A program made the translations under genes and the position numbers. A DNA stretch of 64,000 bases. Source: Dicaeum eximium (lineage: Eukaryota > Chordata > Aves > Passeriformes > Dicaeidae). The notes under the pieces are model-generated. The model worked only from the letters and a program-made list of their open reading frames with translations. It searched no databases and was not told where the DNA came from. Of this stretch, positions 12,061 through 24,214 are shown one piece after another. Numbering within the stretch: position 1 is the stretch's first letter; every line of letters starts with the position of its first letter. The DNA lies in NCBI GenBank assembly GCA_013396995.1, contig VWZP01010941.1:2908808-2972807 (forward strand), given 5' to 3'.

Positions 12061-15000
12061 ACTTGCTTTTTGTATTGCTATCTACAATTAACCCCATACA
12101 TAACAGGTGAAATTCCAGGGAAGTCAACAACACTAAGGTTATACTGAGTTCTATGGTTGCAGGGCAGGCCAGCAGGTCACAAAACATTTGCAATATTCTG
12201 AAGGTATGAAGCCTGTTAAAAAAAAAAATCAGGTAATGTGATTGCACAAGATCTACAAAGGCAAAATGTGCTCAAACCTAGAAACATGAAGGCTTACAGC
12301 TACTTACATCAGAGCACAAAGTGGGGAACGTGGCATCTAGGCAGTAACCTTTCCTTTGTGCCCTGCACCACATTTCCCCATGGCTGGAGGGAGCAAACTC
12401 AAGGACAAAGGGAGCAAGGAGTAAGCCATTTGGTAATCTTATAATGTAGCTTCTGGAAAATATTCCCTGCAGAGTAGAATTGTTCAAAGTTGCACATGCT
12501 GTGCGCTGCTGAGTGAGAAGCTGGCTGCCATGCACTGAGGGATATTGAGAAGAGACAGAAACTCGGTGACCTGTTAATAGGCGTGCTGTGTGTGGCCTCT
12601 CCTGGCTGTGAGTCCCTGTGTTACTGATCAGCTCTGTCCTTTTCAAGCTAGACAGTGCTTAAATTTTACTGATTGTTGCAATGGTTTTGAGTCTGGGAGA
12701 TGAGCAGTTTATAAATGTTTTTCAATAGCATGTGACTCCTCCACATCTCAACAGGAGCAACTTTTGTCCTGTTCAGTTCCCTCTTCTCATTCTTTACACT
12801 GAACATAGATTACCTGTTAATTAAATCAAATTCAGCACTCTAGCAAAGCTGGCTTTTAAATCTAATACTATGAATAATAAAATTAAAACACATACTTAAG
12901 ACTATTTTTAAATGTTGGTATCTAATGTTTTTCAGCTGTGCAATATTTTTGTATCTCTTTAGAAGCCCTGATTTTTGAAAATGATGGGGAAATATAATTT
13001 CTACTTATATTAGGTTAGATACTGTAAGAATATATCTTCAAAAAATATAGCTTCAAAAAATAGGAAATCATAGACTTCTGGATTAAAAAAAAAAAGAAAG
13101 GAGAAAAACTGGGGCTAGTGCTTTACTTGGGCACATGCCCTGAGATCATTCAAGAGAATTCCCAAGGATGACAAGAAATATCCACTTGTACATCTGTTAT
13201 TAGGACCTCAACTTTCTAGTGGCTGGTTTTCTTACTGGCCTGAAAGGCTATCAAAAAGTACAATGATGTGTATAAAGTGCTGTTAGCTTCACTACAGGAA
13301 TATCTGCTGAGTAATACCTAGACAAAATATCAACACAAAGAGATTTTTTTCTGCTTATTTTCCTTTCAGTTAGGATGGTGGTATAGATGGGAATAAAGCT
13401 AACAATTTAAAATGTTAATTTCATAATAAACAACTGGATAACTGAGATATTGTAGACTAAAAAAAAATTTAGAAATAGATTTAATATTGCTGCATTTTTA
13501 AATTCTTCAAAAGTATGATTCCAGGACTGCAGAGAAAAAGATGAAGGATAGGTCACATTTAAAACTGTGTGTATGTAAATACATGTATCCTATAAATAAA
13601 TAGGATCACTGTATAATTTGTGTATACAAATAAGTCACACAATACATAACAGTATGGCATGGAGGTAGCAGCTACAACTGTTGTGGAAAAAGGACCAAAA
13701 AACCTGCAAATGAACAGGATAAGCAGCCTGTTGCTGTATGATATCAGTACAAAAACTGTTTACAGGTTTCTCTATCTATATATCTTTCCTCACCAAATTA
13801 CAAGGATCTCATAGTTTAAATACTCCTATATTTTTTTTTAATATGGAAAAGGTAATTCTAGTTGCTTGAGGGAGAAAGCATAGCACAGTGTGAATAATAA
13901 CATCTCATGACATACTAATGGAGAGTAAATTTAGCATTTTTTTAATGAACCACAGTTGTTTCCTGTTTTGCTCATTTCAATGTTGCATCATAGAATGTTT
14001 TATGAATGTTTTTTGTAAAATAATGTGGGGCATTTTTAATATTTTTAATAATAGTGTGCTGAATTTGGATCGTTTCATTTGCAATTTAAGTAATGCTTTG
14101 TTCTGATGAGATCTCTGGAGGTGGTTTTGACATTTAAAAGTGATGTGAAGAGATTCAAAGTGATTAAAGCTGTCAAATGTTACCCTAATTGTGTGACTGC
14201 AATCTTTTCAGCCTCTTTCAATGAGTGTATACATTATACACGCTGCACAGCACTTCTGTTTAGATTGAGGTTTTTTATTAATGCCATCCTGATTGACAGA
14301 AATTATTGCAAGATCACAAGTGGAACTAAATTAGTTTGCCACTGCATTCAAGCAACATGCATAGCCATGAACTTTTAAGATGCAGTTATCTACTCAGCCC
14401 TTCCTCCTTTTCCCCCCCCCCAAAAACCAATGTTATGGTAGATGATACCTTTCACATTTATACTGTCATATTAGTTCATAGGAATAAAAAAGTTTTGCCC
14501 ATATTAGAGTTATTTTAACCTTCAGTTTGTATTCAAAATGCTGCTTGACAGGTCATTTATTTTAAATATGGTTTCTAGCTAAGAAAAGTATCAGATATAT
14601 TCTAATTAATTATGAACAAGTCAGATTTTCATGACTGATATTTTATTAATATCTTGCTATGTATTCATGGAAGCTGTAATACTTATTGATACCTTCTTGT
14701 CTATTAAAAATAAGAAAGCTTCAAAACCACTTTGATATCCTTAGATATTCATGTCTTAGCTATCTGGAGTAGTACTATCCCAATTATTTAAGAATATTTG
14801 GATATGGAGTGGTGTTTTTTTAAAGTAATTAGGTTCAAACGCAGTACTGCCTTCATGGATTTGTCTTTCTATACTAGTAGGAATAAGGGGTAAAAATTAA
14901 ATTTTTCATGAATTTTTTTGATCTTGCAGAATACTTAGTGATGGTGGTGTGGTTTAAAAACCTCTGTGTCACAACAGTTCAAGCAGCTAGCATGAAATGC

Positions 15001-16073
15001 AGTGTGATGAATGTGCATTTATGGCAAAATGCCTGGTAACATGCAGCAAACATGCATGGCTGCAACCATAACCAGGAGTTTGTTGCAATATTAAATGCAA
15101 TGACAGTTACGTTTCTGAGGATTCCTCAGACAATGAGTGAAGTGTCTGCTGGCCTCCACATTTCAAGTGACCACACAAACAGAGGAAATCTTGAAGCTCC
15201 TATCTCACATATCCTGATTAGTCATGCTGCCAAAAGAGCTAAGCAAATGTGTAGGCTCAAAAAGAAATCAAGATGAACCTTAATACTGCTGATGACAGCA
15301 GCAATTACTATGACAAGATTATCTCAACTGAAAATATAGTAGTGAGGACATCACAGTACAGAGAAAAGTTTTTAATGGGCTCCAAACTCTAGATCAAACA
15401 CTCTTACAGCTAGGAAATGACAATGTTTGTTAATATTACAATTTGAAAGAAGAAAGAAAGAAAAAAATCTGAGAAAAGTAAAATTTGGGTACAACTCCTG
15501 CAGAAATATGTTGCAAAGAAGCAAAGACACACAACATACAGATACTCAGTTTTCTTTATGAATATTTATGGATATTTATATTTATTTCATTCATGCCTGT
15601 CTTGTAGGTAGGACGAACCCAGTGAACAGGTGTGGGGGCTATTACCTCTTTCATTTTCTGCTTTTGTTTTATTATATAAAAAAAAAGACCCAGAGAAATA
15701 TTTATGTAGCATGAGTCTCAGTAGCACTAAGCTATGAGACAAATAATGCTTTAAAAAATTGCCCAACAACTGCTACAAACAGATAGGAGGGAATTCTCCA
15801 AAGGAATTTTTTCCCCCTTGTGTTGTCTGGTTAGATTTGCTTGCAGCTTCCTCCTGCTCAGTGGCTCATTGTTATCTGGGCTACAGAGAATAGAAGAATT
15901 AACATGTGAAATGTTAATTGTCTTAGCAGTAAATTATTATATTGCTTACTCATTGGTGGTGATTTATTTTCAGGCTATTTTAATGCCATGTTCTGCATTG
16001 AGGGAGTTATTTGTGTCATTGATACCTTTGGAATGTTGTGCATCTTTCAGTCATGTTGCAGTCTCTTGACAAC

Positions 16074-16118
16074 ATTGTTAAGAATTAATTATAATTCACA
16101 ATTATAATGGTTAACAAT
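16074..16118. other. Imperfect inverted repeat, AT-rich
   Basis: ATTGTTAA (16074-16081) and ATTATAATT (16088-16096) are matched after a 3-base centre by AATTATAAT (16100-16108) and TTAACAAT (16111-16118). The stem is 17 paired bases interrupted by a 6-versus-2-base internal bulge. ATTGTT/AACAAT is a SOX-type core and the inner arms carry ATTA cores, so a paired binding site is one reading. Chance cruciform in AT-rich DNA is the other. Confidence 0.5.
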
Positions 16119-16830
16119 AAAGCTCAAGTTTTGCTGGCTTTAGTGTCTGATGAGGGTAAGTAATAGACTTGGGTGAATAATTCATAGTGAATAATTTATT
16201 CAGTGAATTTGCCAAATAATATCTGAAAATAATTCTTTAGATTGTTTGCAAGCATTTCATTGTCAGTATTCCCACGTTTGAAATCTGAGCTCATTAGAAT
16301 GGACACATGGCCTTTATGGTGTTTTCCTGCTCTCTGGTAGTAATTCTAAAACAGAATATTTTAATTTACAGAACTGATAATTTGCTTTTTATAAAATGTT
16401 TCCCAGTATTTTCTTTAAATTGAGCAATAAAGCAATGGACTAAAGTGTCTTTACATTAAAGATTAAATTAGAAACATCTAATAAGTAATTTCTAAATCAG
16501 TTATTTTCAAATTCAAGTTTAATTATTAAAGAATTACAGTGGTTTTTAAAGCACAACTCACTCTTTCTCAGAGTTAGCATTACTTTAAAGTAGAAGCTGC
16601 ATGTGGTATTGGCTGCCTGTAATCGTGGTGTGGGGAGGTGTCTGAAAATGTTCAAAATTCAGCTTTCTCCTGACAGGTTTGGTTCTGTTGTAAGGCAGAA
16701 AACAAGATAGGCTCAGTAAGCCAACATGGTTCAGCTAAGCTTAACTAAACTGTGTCCTTGATCAGTGATTTAATTACCTCCTCATTCAGCTGCCTCTTAT
16801 GGTGGCCATGGTCCCACATCATTTCACATT

Positions 16831-16860
16831 GGGGGTAAATGCCCCCAGTTACCACTGGGG
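16831..16860. other. Overlapping alternative hairpins
   Basis: A C-run at 16842-16846 can pair with GGGGG at 16831-16835, while CCCCAGT at 16843-16849 can instead pair perfectly with ACTGGGG at 16854-16860 around a 4-base loop. The two pairings exclude each other. No transcript is known from the sequence, so any function is unsupported. Confidence 0.4.
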
Positions 16861-17170
16861 ATGTGAATTTATCCTCCTCACTCCGGCTGCAGCACTGCCA
16901 CTGCTTTACTCCCCCCGAGCTGACTTTGGGAGCCAGAGAGTTTGCAGCTGCTGGAAGCTGTGCTGAAATGAGCCTGCACACAACTCTTCTGAGGAAGAAG
17001 CTGCCTCGCTGTTTCATAGCAGGAGCTCATGTTCTGAAAGGAGAGCAAGCGAGAGTGAAAGATTTTTCCTCAATTTTCCCCCCAAGTTCTCTGTTAAATG
17101 AACATAAATCCACAGAGGAGTTTTATGTAACTCCACAGTGACAGAGCATGCTGGTATCAAGCACATAAAA

Positions 17171-17275
17171 ATGTAGGAAGAACCACACTGAGTCAGACTA
17201 AAGGCTCCACCTTACTGAATATTCTATCCTAAGCAGTAACCAATTGCAGATGTTCAGAGAGGAATACAGAAAATT
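17171..17275 (+). repeat. Ancient amniote repeat fragment (L3/CR1-type)
   Basis: The segment AACCACACTGAGTCAGACTA, then AAGGCTCCACCTTACTGAAT, ATTCTATCCTAAGCAGTAAC and AATTGCAGATGTTCAGAGAG, follows the well-known amniote repeat wording 'ACTGGGTCAGACCAAAGGTCCATCTAGCCCAGTAT..' continuing into 'AGTGGCCAATACCAGATGC'. That repeat is abundant in turtles and crocodilians and survives as old copies in birds. Family assignment to the CR1/L3 clade is from memory of its wording, not from a search. Confidence 0.5.
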
Positions 17276-18589
17276 GATGAGTACAGAAGGCTTAATCCTT
17301 ACCTGTATGTAGATTTCATTAAAGCCAGTATACTGCTTGTGCCATCTGAGGGAAACTCATGCCAAAGCTCTTTGTATTCCAAGACTGCTATTATATCAGT
17401 GGTTTTTCAGAGTCTGAATGGAAAAAAAAAGAGAAAGACACAACAAATCAAATAAACTTGCACCCAATATTAATATATAGGGAATAAATATTCTCTATTA
17501 GGAACTATAGAATACTCTCTTTTAGCTGGAGTAAACAAATCAATACTTTATCCCTGTAATATCTACAAAGTTTTGGAGTAGGCAGGATAAAACTACAGTG
17601 ATGATTATGAAGTCCTGCTGCAGGCAGTATGCATTACATGGAAAAAATAAATCCTAAAAGAAGAATGAAATGTTGAGTTGTTACTAATTAACTTTTCCTA
17701 GGTATGTGTGTACATCATGTCTTCATTAAATATGTGTAAATATTTATTTGGAGGTGAAATCACTGGACATGGAATAAATTTAGGAGGTTTGGCTGAAGTA
17801 GAATCAGTGTGCTTAGTCTTTGGACATGACACCTTTGAAAGGGCACTATCTCAGCTCTTTTACTGAATGCCTCGCACACCAAAATTGCCATCCTGAGATA
17901 AAAGTCTGACAAAAAAGGTCATCGTTCAAGTGAGGTCTGAGAACTTTAAAAGTTCAAGCCTTGTCAATCACTGAGAGATTTTCAGATCTTGGCACTGCCC
18001 ATCACACAAGGGTGTAACAGTCCTGATATCCTGCTCTTCCCAAAGTACAGAAGATCCATCAAATAAAATGCTAGTTTGAGCTGAATTTGGAGACTGACTT
18101 AAGGGAAAAAACCCAACAAGTTCTGAATACTTTAGAACATAATGCCTTAGAGAAATGAGAAAGGATGAATTGGACAATGACTAATGAAATCCTTTTAATC
18201 CATCCTCAATTATGTAGGAAATTTGATTTTTTCTAATAGAAAGCTAACATAAGTCTCTGTGTCACTTGCAGCACAGATGGCTGTGAAAATGTGAAGTCTA
18301 TTCATTTGAAGTAAAAACACATCCTCATACCAATAATACAGATGATGGCAAAAGTATCATTTGTTACATATTAAACTGCACTTTCCTAAAACTGATTTGT
18401 TTTGCTATTACTAATACCTAGTAAAGCACGTATATTTCAGATTAGCAGATTGTACTGTTTGGGATATGTAATTTGAAAAAGAGGTGAAATGGGGACTTTC
18501 AAAATGAGATGGTTAATACATTTAAAAATAGACAGAGAATACACTGATATATAAAATTTTACAGACAATCACTCTATGAAAAGCCACAG
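17276..18589. other. Unique AT-rich non-coding sequence
   Basis: No gene or repeat recognised. A 43-base minus-strand segment with splice-like ends (17303-17345) was examined and rejected. The rest holds only short chance frames. Confidence 0.55.
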
Positions 18590-18910
18590 CTCATGTAGGA
18601 GATGCAGGAGCCCTGCACCTTTAGGAATAAAGGGACGAGCCCAGCGGGGCACACCCGCGGGGTTTGGGGGCGCAGCCTCCTCCTGTCCCCAACTCCCGGC
18701 CGCACGCTGCCCTCTTCCCTTCCCCAGTGCTGAGGGACTGGGAAGGTACAGCCCTCCCAAATCCTGCCACATATTCCCCCTGGAACCTGTCCTTTTACCC
18801 CAAAGCTCAGAAGTTGAGGCTTGTGCAGACCCTTTTTCAGGAGCGAGCCTGCCGGGGCTCTGCAGCAAACCTGGTGCCCAAAGGCAGCAGAGACATCCCG
18901 ACCCACTCCA
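18590..18910. other. GC-rich, CpG-bearing patch
   Basis: An abrupt island of GC-rich sequence in AT-rich surroundings. Several CpG dinucleotides cluster between about 18630 and 18710. Open frames of 99, 138, 114, 112 and 61 codons overlap on both strands and in several frames. That is the signature of stop-poor GC-rich DNA rather than of one gene, and no domain or signal is recognised in any of them. It could be a small CpG island or a GC-biased conversion spot. Confidence 0.55.
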
Positions 18911-20179
18911 AAGATGTTAACACCCACACCTTCACCCACCGAAATGTTTGTAAAGACATTAGCATACACGTTCCCTATCAAAATCAACATATTTTCCAGT
19001 AGCTGACCATTTTAAAGTTTTATCTTGTTTCAAAATTAAGATTATACTGTCTGGGAGTTCTCTTGGAGACCTTCTTATGGCTCTAACTGCAATGAACCAC
19101 TTATTTGCAAAACCTCTGGGGAGAAATCTTCTTATACTTTTAATTAGGAGCTGACATCTGGGAGAAATGAACTGCTCCCAAATTTACTTCAGTGTCTGTG
19201 ATATATTTTTAACATAAGGCATCCCCCGTAGCTCAGAACTATCAACATACAGGATCCAAATCAATGCTGTTTTACTAGACTTGGATTTGCTGGCTGGAGG
19301 CTACATGACCCCTTAAGCCTTTCTTGCTGCCTCTCTGCACTGGCCACCTGCTTGCCGAGGTACCTTTATCACCTGCGCCCTGCTCCAGCTCTGCACTACC
19401 TGGTGCTCTCTCCTTCTGCAGCCACTTTGCAGGATTGTGCTCTCCTGTGTGCTCTGGGAAGTGGCTGAGGATGCTGTTCTCAATCTCACAGTCCTCTTCA
19501 TTTTCCAGTCACAGAAGAAGGATCCTAACAGGAAAGTCGGGGTGATGGGTAGTAGGAGGAAGCCACAGTGTCTCAGAACCTCTTTTAAAATAGGCATTTC
19601 AAACTACTTTTGCTATCGGAGCACTGGAGACCTTGGGCTGTCTCTTTTCAAGCGAAGGGACTGTAGACTGCCCTCATCGTGAAAGGAGTGTGAATGGCCT
19701 GTTAAAAGCAAAGATTTCCTATGTGCGCCCTAAGGCACCAGTAAGCCTCAGGAAGGTTCCTCCTTGAGTGTAGTTTTTGTTTTCCTTATTCAGCAGCAGA
19801 AAAGCAGTCCACCAGCCCTGGATGCACGCAGGTACAAAGCCAGGCACTTAGGCAGTCGTGAGTCAATGCTTCAGTATAAAGGAGTTTAGCAGCTGTTACA
19901 AATATTGTACAGAGCAATTTTAGGCTAGTGGGAAAGAAGACTTGGTAAAGGAATAGCTTATTCAGGGCTCTCTACAACAAATAACTGTAAAAAGTTTTTC
20001 AGACACACATTTCACAGAACAGCCCTTGCCTCCTGATAGCAAGCCCACTCTGCAGGCTTGGAATCCTGGTGGGCTATTTTGGTATGCTGGAAATACACAC
20101 TCCAAAGTATATAGTAATACTACAAGAGAAGGGAATAAGAGTAGGCTGAAAGGCTGGAGGGGGAGAATGAGTCTGTGAA
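18911..20179. other. Unique non-coding sequence
   Basis: Moderate GC at 19300-19700 with overlapping chance frames on both strands. No repeat family or gene is recognised. Confidence 0.5.
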
Positions 20180-20310
20180 AAGATAATATTTAACACTTGT
20201 GGGTAGCATTTCATTTTCCTTGTACTTCACAAACATTGACTGATTAATAATCTCACAGCAATACACCGAGTCAGGTTGTACATTTCCTTCCTATTATTAT
20301 TCCCAGTTGG
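20180..20310 (+). repeat. MIR/L2-like fragment (decayed)
   Basis: AATATTTAACACTTGT, then TGTACTTCACAAACATTGAC, TGATTAATAATCTCACAGCA and CTATTATTATTCCCA keep the order of the MIR/L2-type core (ACATTTATTGAGC..., GCTTTACAAACATTAACT, AATCCTCACAACA..., TATTATTATCCCCATTTTAC). High divergence points to an ancient copy in the sense orientation. Only the part before the ACAGATGAGG block is present. Confidence 0.55.
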
Positions 20311-23300
20311 TGGTGCTACGGAATGTATAGAACTAGATGGGGATGGAGGGGATACATCAAGAGCTGTCTGAATTCTCAGTAGTATCCTAGAGAATTCTTC
20401 CTTATTATTTTGATTTAAGCAAATTTTAGCTTTTGAAATCAGAGCCCATAGAGTGCCTCATTAACAACATTTTGCTGGCAGTGCTTCCTTTTTTTTTTTT
20501 TTCATTTCCAATTATAAGGCAACAAGTGAGTTCTTTCTTTGTGTACGACAGCAATGCCAGTCATTCACTTTTGCAATGTATTTGTTGTTTCTGCTGGTGG
20601 AAGAAGAGGAGAGAGGCACTGAGTACCAGCAGTGAGTGCTATGCTCTCAGCAGCTGTCACTGCTGTCAATTACTTGGTTTTCATTTATAAAAGGCAATAT
20701 GGGATCTTTAGCTTTTACAGTACCCAAGAAAGGCTGGTTGGTGATTATTGATTTTATTTAGTCCAGGGGAGCTGCTCACACACAGACTACAGTGAGTTGT
20801 GTGCTTCCTACTGCTAGCTCTCTTGCCACTTACTGTTTTCAATTATTTATAAAATCCAAGGCACATCTCAGAGCAGCTCAGCAGAGCCTCTGAGACAGCT
20901 GCTATTACTATGGCAGTGCTCCATCCATGTGCCTACCTTTTCTGTAACAGGAATTGACATGAGCAAATTGCCCTAATGAAGACTGATGCCCTGTGAAGGG
21001 CTGGACAGCAGAACTGTACAAGATCTGGTGCAACCTTCACAAGCTGCAAGTGCCATGGTCCCCACTTTCCAAAGTAACCACCACTGGCTATCAGCAATTT
21101 ACTGTGCTCTTCTGCAAATAAGTCCATCCATTTTGTGTTTGCCCTATCTTCTCTGAGTGCTTTGGGTGAGTAATGATACGAGCAGGTCTGTTTTCTTCAG
21201 TGATGGAGAAAATGCTAAAAATGTTCAGAAAAGCAGAAGAACTGTTTTGTTCACACAAAAAACATCAGTGAAAAATTGTCAGTGAGGTTTTCAGAAGCAG
21301 CTTGATTTCAGACAGATATTGAGAGAAGAAAAAAATTTTAAAAAGAGCTGTAAGGGGAAAGAGAACCAAGGAGGCATTCCTGGTCATACTTGTTTCCCAC
21401 TTTTTTTCCTTGGAGATGAAAGCTGTGAAAGAATGAGGAGTTGAACTCCTTAGTATTTTCACCCTCAGTTCTGGGAGGTAAGAGGGGGCATTGAGGCTGT
21501 AGCTGAAGCAGGATAAAAGATCAACAGATCTTGAAGCAGTGCCTGTTATTCTAGAAAAGAAAATTGGATAAAAATGAAAATTTATAGGAATTTTTATTAC
21601 TCTGAAAGGACTTAAGATGTTCTGGTTATCTTCAAAGCTACACCAGAACAGAAAAGGAGTCAATTGCCATTGTTCAATGAAGAGTAAATAGAATATAAAA
21701 GGTTGGGTGAAAAAAAAAAAGAGATGGGGATTAGTTAAAAAATAATTTATTGCCTGGCAAAGAGACAGAAGTCTAAAGTTTCTTCTAAGGAATTTCCAAA
21801 CATATCACTGTTTTACTTATATTGGTAAACTGCATGCCCAAAGCTGTTTCAAGATATGCAGTATATAACTCAAAGTGTGGGAGCCCTATTAATTTGCTTT
21901 CATACAAGGGCCCAAAATAATTCTGTCCAGAATAGAATATTCTTATTGCTGACAATCACAGAATATAGGCTAGTGGCATTTAGACTCATACTCTGAAAAT
22001 TTAGCACAGTATAGTAGGTGCAGATTGTTGCTTTCAAGAAGTTGATAAATTTTTTCTAATTTAATGCTATTACTGAACCTTTTTAGAGTACATTACATAA
22101 AAGTCACTTATTTTGTGGTTTTTTTTCTTTCTCAGTATTGTGTTCCTAACTTCATAGTCCCTTATTTGATCCCCACTAAAGGAGGATAGAGTAAAATTTT
22201 ATCACTGATATATACTTTTTTTGGTTTATGTTTCAACTAATATGGACTTGCTCTTTAAATAGTGTTTTACTTTCTTTTTCTCTTAGTATGCCCCTAGCAG
22301 AAGTAATGTAGCTTTTAACTATATTTCCATGAAAATTGCTGAAAAAAGTACTTCTAAGATTTACTTTGAAAGCATATTTACAATTTTGGTGTCACTTTTG
22401 AAGGGAATTTTTTACCTTCATGACTCATACAGCTGGCAAAGGAAGCAACTACATAGATCAGTGCACAAGAATGAATATATATTTATGGTAATCTTTCTAA
22501 AGTACTCTCTCAGCTGCAGTCCCGAGTGGTTTTAGAGGTTTCTTTTCCTAAAGGGGACACATTTTTCAGCTATAGTTTTCTTGAAGAGTCACCCATTGAT
22601 GGTGTAGTTCACACCATCTTCCCAGGATGCTGATACAGGAGGCAAGGAGCCAGATTCACCTTGACAGCACCTGGCACATAAAATTAAGGGGCATAAGAAG
22701 CCCAAACATGTAAAGGAATGTGTTCCACATTTTCAAGGCTTATGTACACTGTAAGAAAAGGAACTAAGATACTAGAAAGACACATTGGAATGAATAGAAA
22801 TTTCATCATTCATATCAGTGGAAGTGATAATCAGCCTAAAGGAAAACAAACAAAAACCCTGTAACAGCCTTTTGCTTAAATGTAATAAATGTTTCAAATT
22901 TCTTGTCAACACTTGTCCATCCAACAATCTGCTTTATCAAAGGCAGTGTGCACTGTAAAAAATATCATGCAAGGAGAAATACAGGAAAGTTGCAGTATGT
23001 AAATGACAGGGTGAAGAATGAAGATGCAGTTCCAGACTTTATTACAAAAAAAATGTTGCCTGGGGACAGCTTCTGTCACTTGTCTGAAGATTTGCCCTGA
23101 ATGAGCAGGGTCAAACTCAGACCAGGAGGTCTGACCAGAAGGATCATTTTTCAAGGCCAAGGCTTCTTGTAACACAGTCTTCTCTTTTGTACAGGTAGAT
23201 CTTATTTTCATTCTTTGTCTTAATTTTCATAGTCTGAATAAAATTTATAGAACCAATTTCATGACAGATTTAATGTTTTTCCTAAATACCTAAAACAAGT

Positions 23301-24120
23301 AGGCAAACTGCAAATGTGTTGGAACTGTAAGAGAATGTTTATGAGAGTACTCATTGTGACAACATTATACACTTCTAGATGTGATTTTTTTTTTAAACAC
23401 ATTTTTGTTATTGTATTTAAGATAATAATCTTAGAGGACATAGGAAGAAATTCAATCCCTTTTGTAGCATTTGTTGTGAGTGAGTCAGTCAAAATATCAG
23501 ATAGGAAAGCTCTGGTTTGTGTTACAGGTTATAAATACATACTGGTTTTAAATCCAGATATGTGATTCATACACTAAATCTTTTCATTCCTAAAATGTAC
23601 TAGAAAGCTTGAAAAGTAGTAAAATAAAATACTTATTTCCTCTGGAGGGAGGCGTTTTTGAGCTGAGGCATATGTTATACTGGGAACTTTTTGAAGCTGA
23701 AAAATATGGAATAAAGGCAGTATAGAGACACTTGAGAGTAATTAAAAAAGCAGTTTTTTACTCTAGAACACATGTATATATTCATTAACACAAGTATAGA
23801 GACTTGAGGTAAATGTGGAGGATCTTCCTGTGTGAATTCACCTGTAGAATCACAGTCTGAATAGCAAATTCTGAATTTCACTCCACAAGTTATATACATC
23901 CATTGTCACATGTGAACAACAGGTCTAAAGAACACTGGAACCCCAAAACTAAGCATTTTCTAACACCAAAAACGTTTTAGTCTTAGTTAATCTAGAATTA
24001 AATAAAAATTATATTACTATGAGATCACTGCAATCAATGAGTGGATTTTGCATTCAGTATAGATATATTTTATAAATATTTTCCTCTCTATTTAAACATG
24101 TTCTTTTACTCTCAACATAG
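20311..24120. other. Unique AT-rich non-coding sequence
   Basis: No gene or interspersed repeat recognised. There is a T-run near 20488-20503 and an A-run near 21710-21720. Minus-strand open frames such as 21265-21663 are hydrophobic and lysine/serine-rich and have no domain signature. Confidence 0.5.
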
Positions 24121-24214
24121 AAATGGGGAATAAGGTTGAATTTTCTGTATATCACAGCAAAATTTGTGAAGGCGGCTCCTGTTATCTTGTAGACAAAGTG
24201 CACTTGGATGTCAG
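24121..24214 (+). CDS. Candidate short coding exon A (unidentified)
   Basis: This 94-base segment is open in one frame from 24123 (ATG in a good start context, G at -3 and G at +4) through 30 codons plus two bases. The acceptor side reads TTCTTTTACTCTCAACATAG. The donor side reads TCAG|GCAAGT, which matches the consensus of the rare GC-AG intron class. The peptide contains KVEFSVYHSKICEGG and SCYLVDKVHLDV, more even in composition than the chance frames nearby. The trailing phase (two bases, AG) fits exon B at 37735. If the splice sites are not real, the frame runs to a stop at 24237-24239 and means little. I do not recognise the family. Similar splice-flanked open segments arise by chance elsewhere in the window, so confidence stays low. 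Confidence 0.22.

Larger units (their letters stand above)
12061..17170. other. Unique non-coding sequence with a homeodomain-motif-rich part
   Basis: No gene recognised. A poly-C run followed by A-run lies near 14411-14427. The 13920-14400 and 16070-16560 parts look complex and carry many TAAT/ATTA cores, and the latter contains an inverted repeat (entered separately). The 16740-17050 part is richer in GC and has overlapping open frames on both strands, without domain signatures. Confidence 0.5.

Noticed and set aside
14929..15036. Open segment after TTTTTTTGATCTTGCAG with a GTAACA end
   Set aside because: Weak donor, odd composition rich in V and M, and no compatible neighbour found.
17303..17345. 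Minus-strand 43-base micro-exon candidate (WHKQYTGFNEIYIQ) with AG and GTAAGG flanks
   Set aside because: Too short to separate from chance; it lies next to a decayed repeat and has no partner exon.
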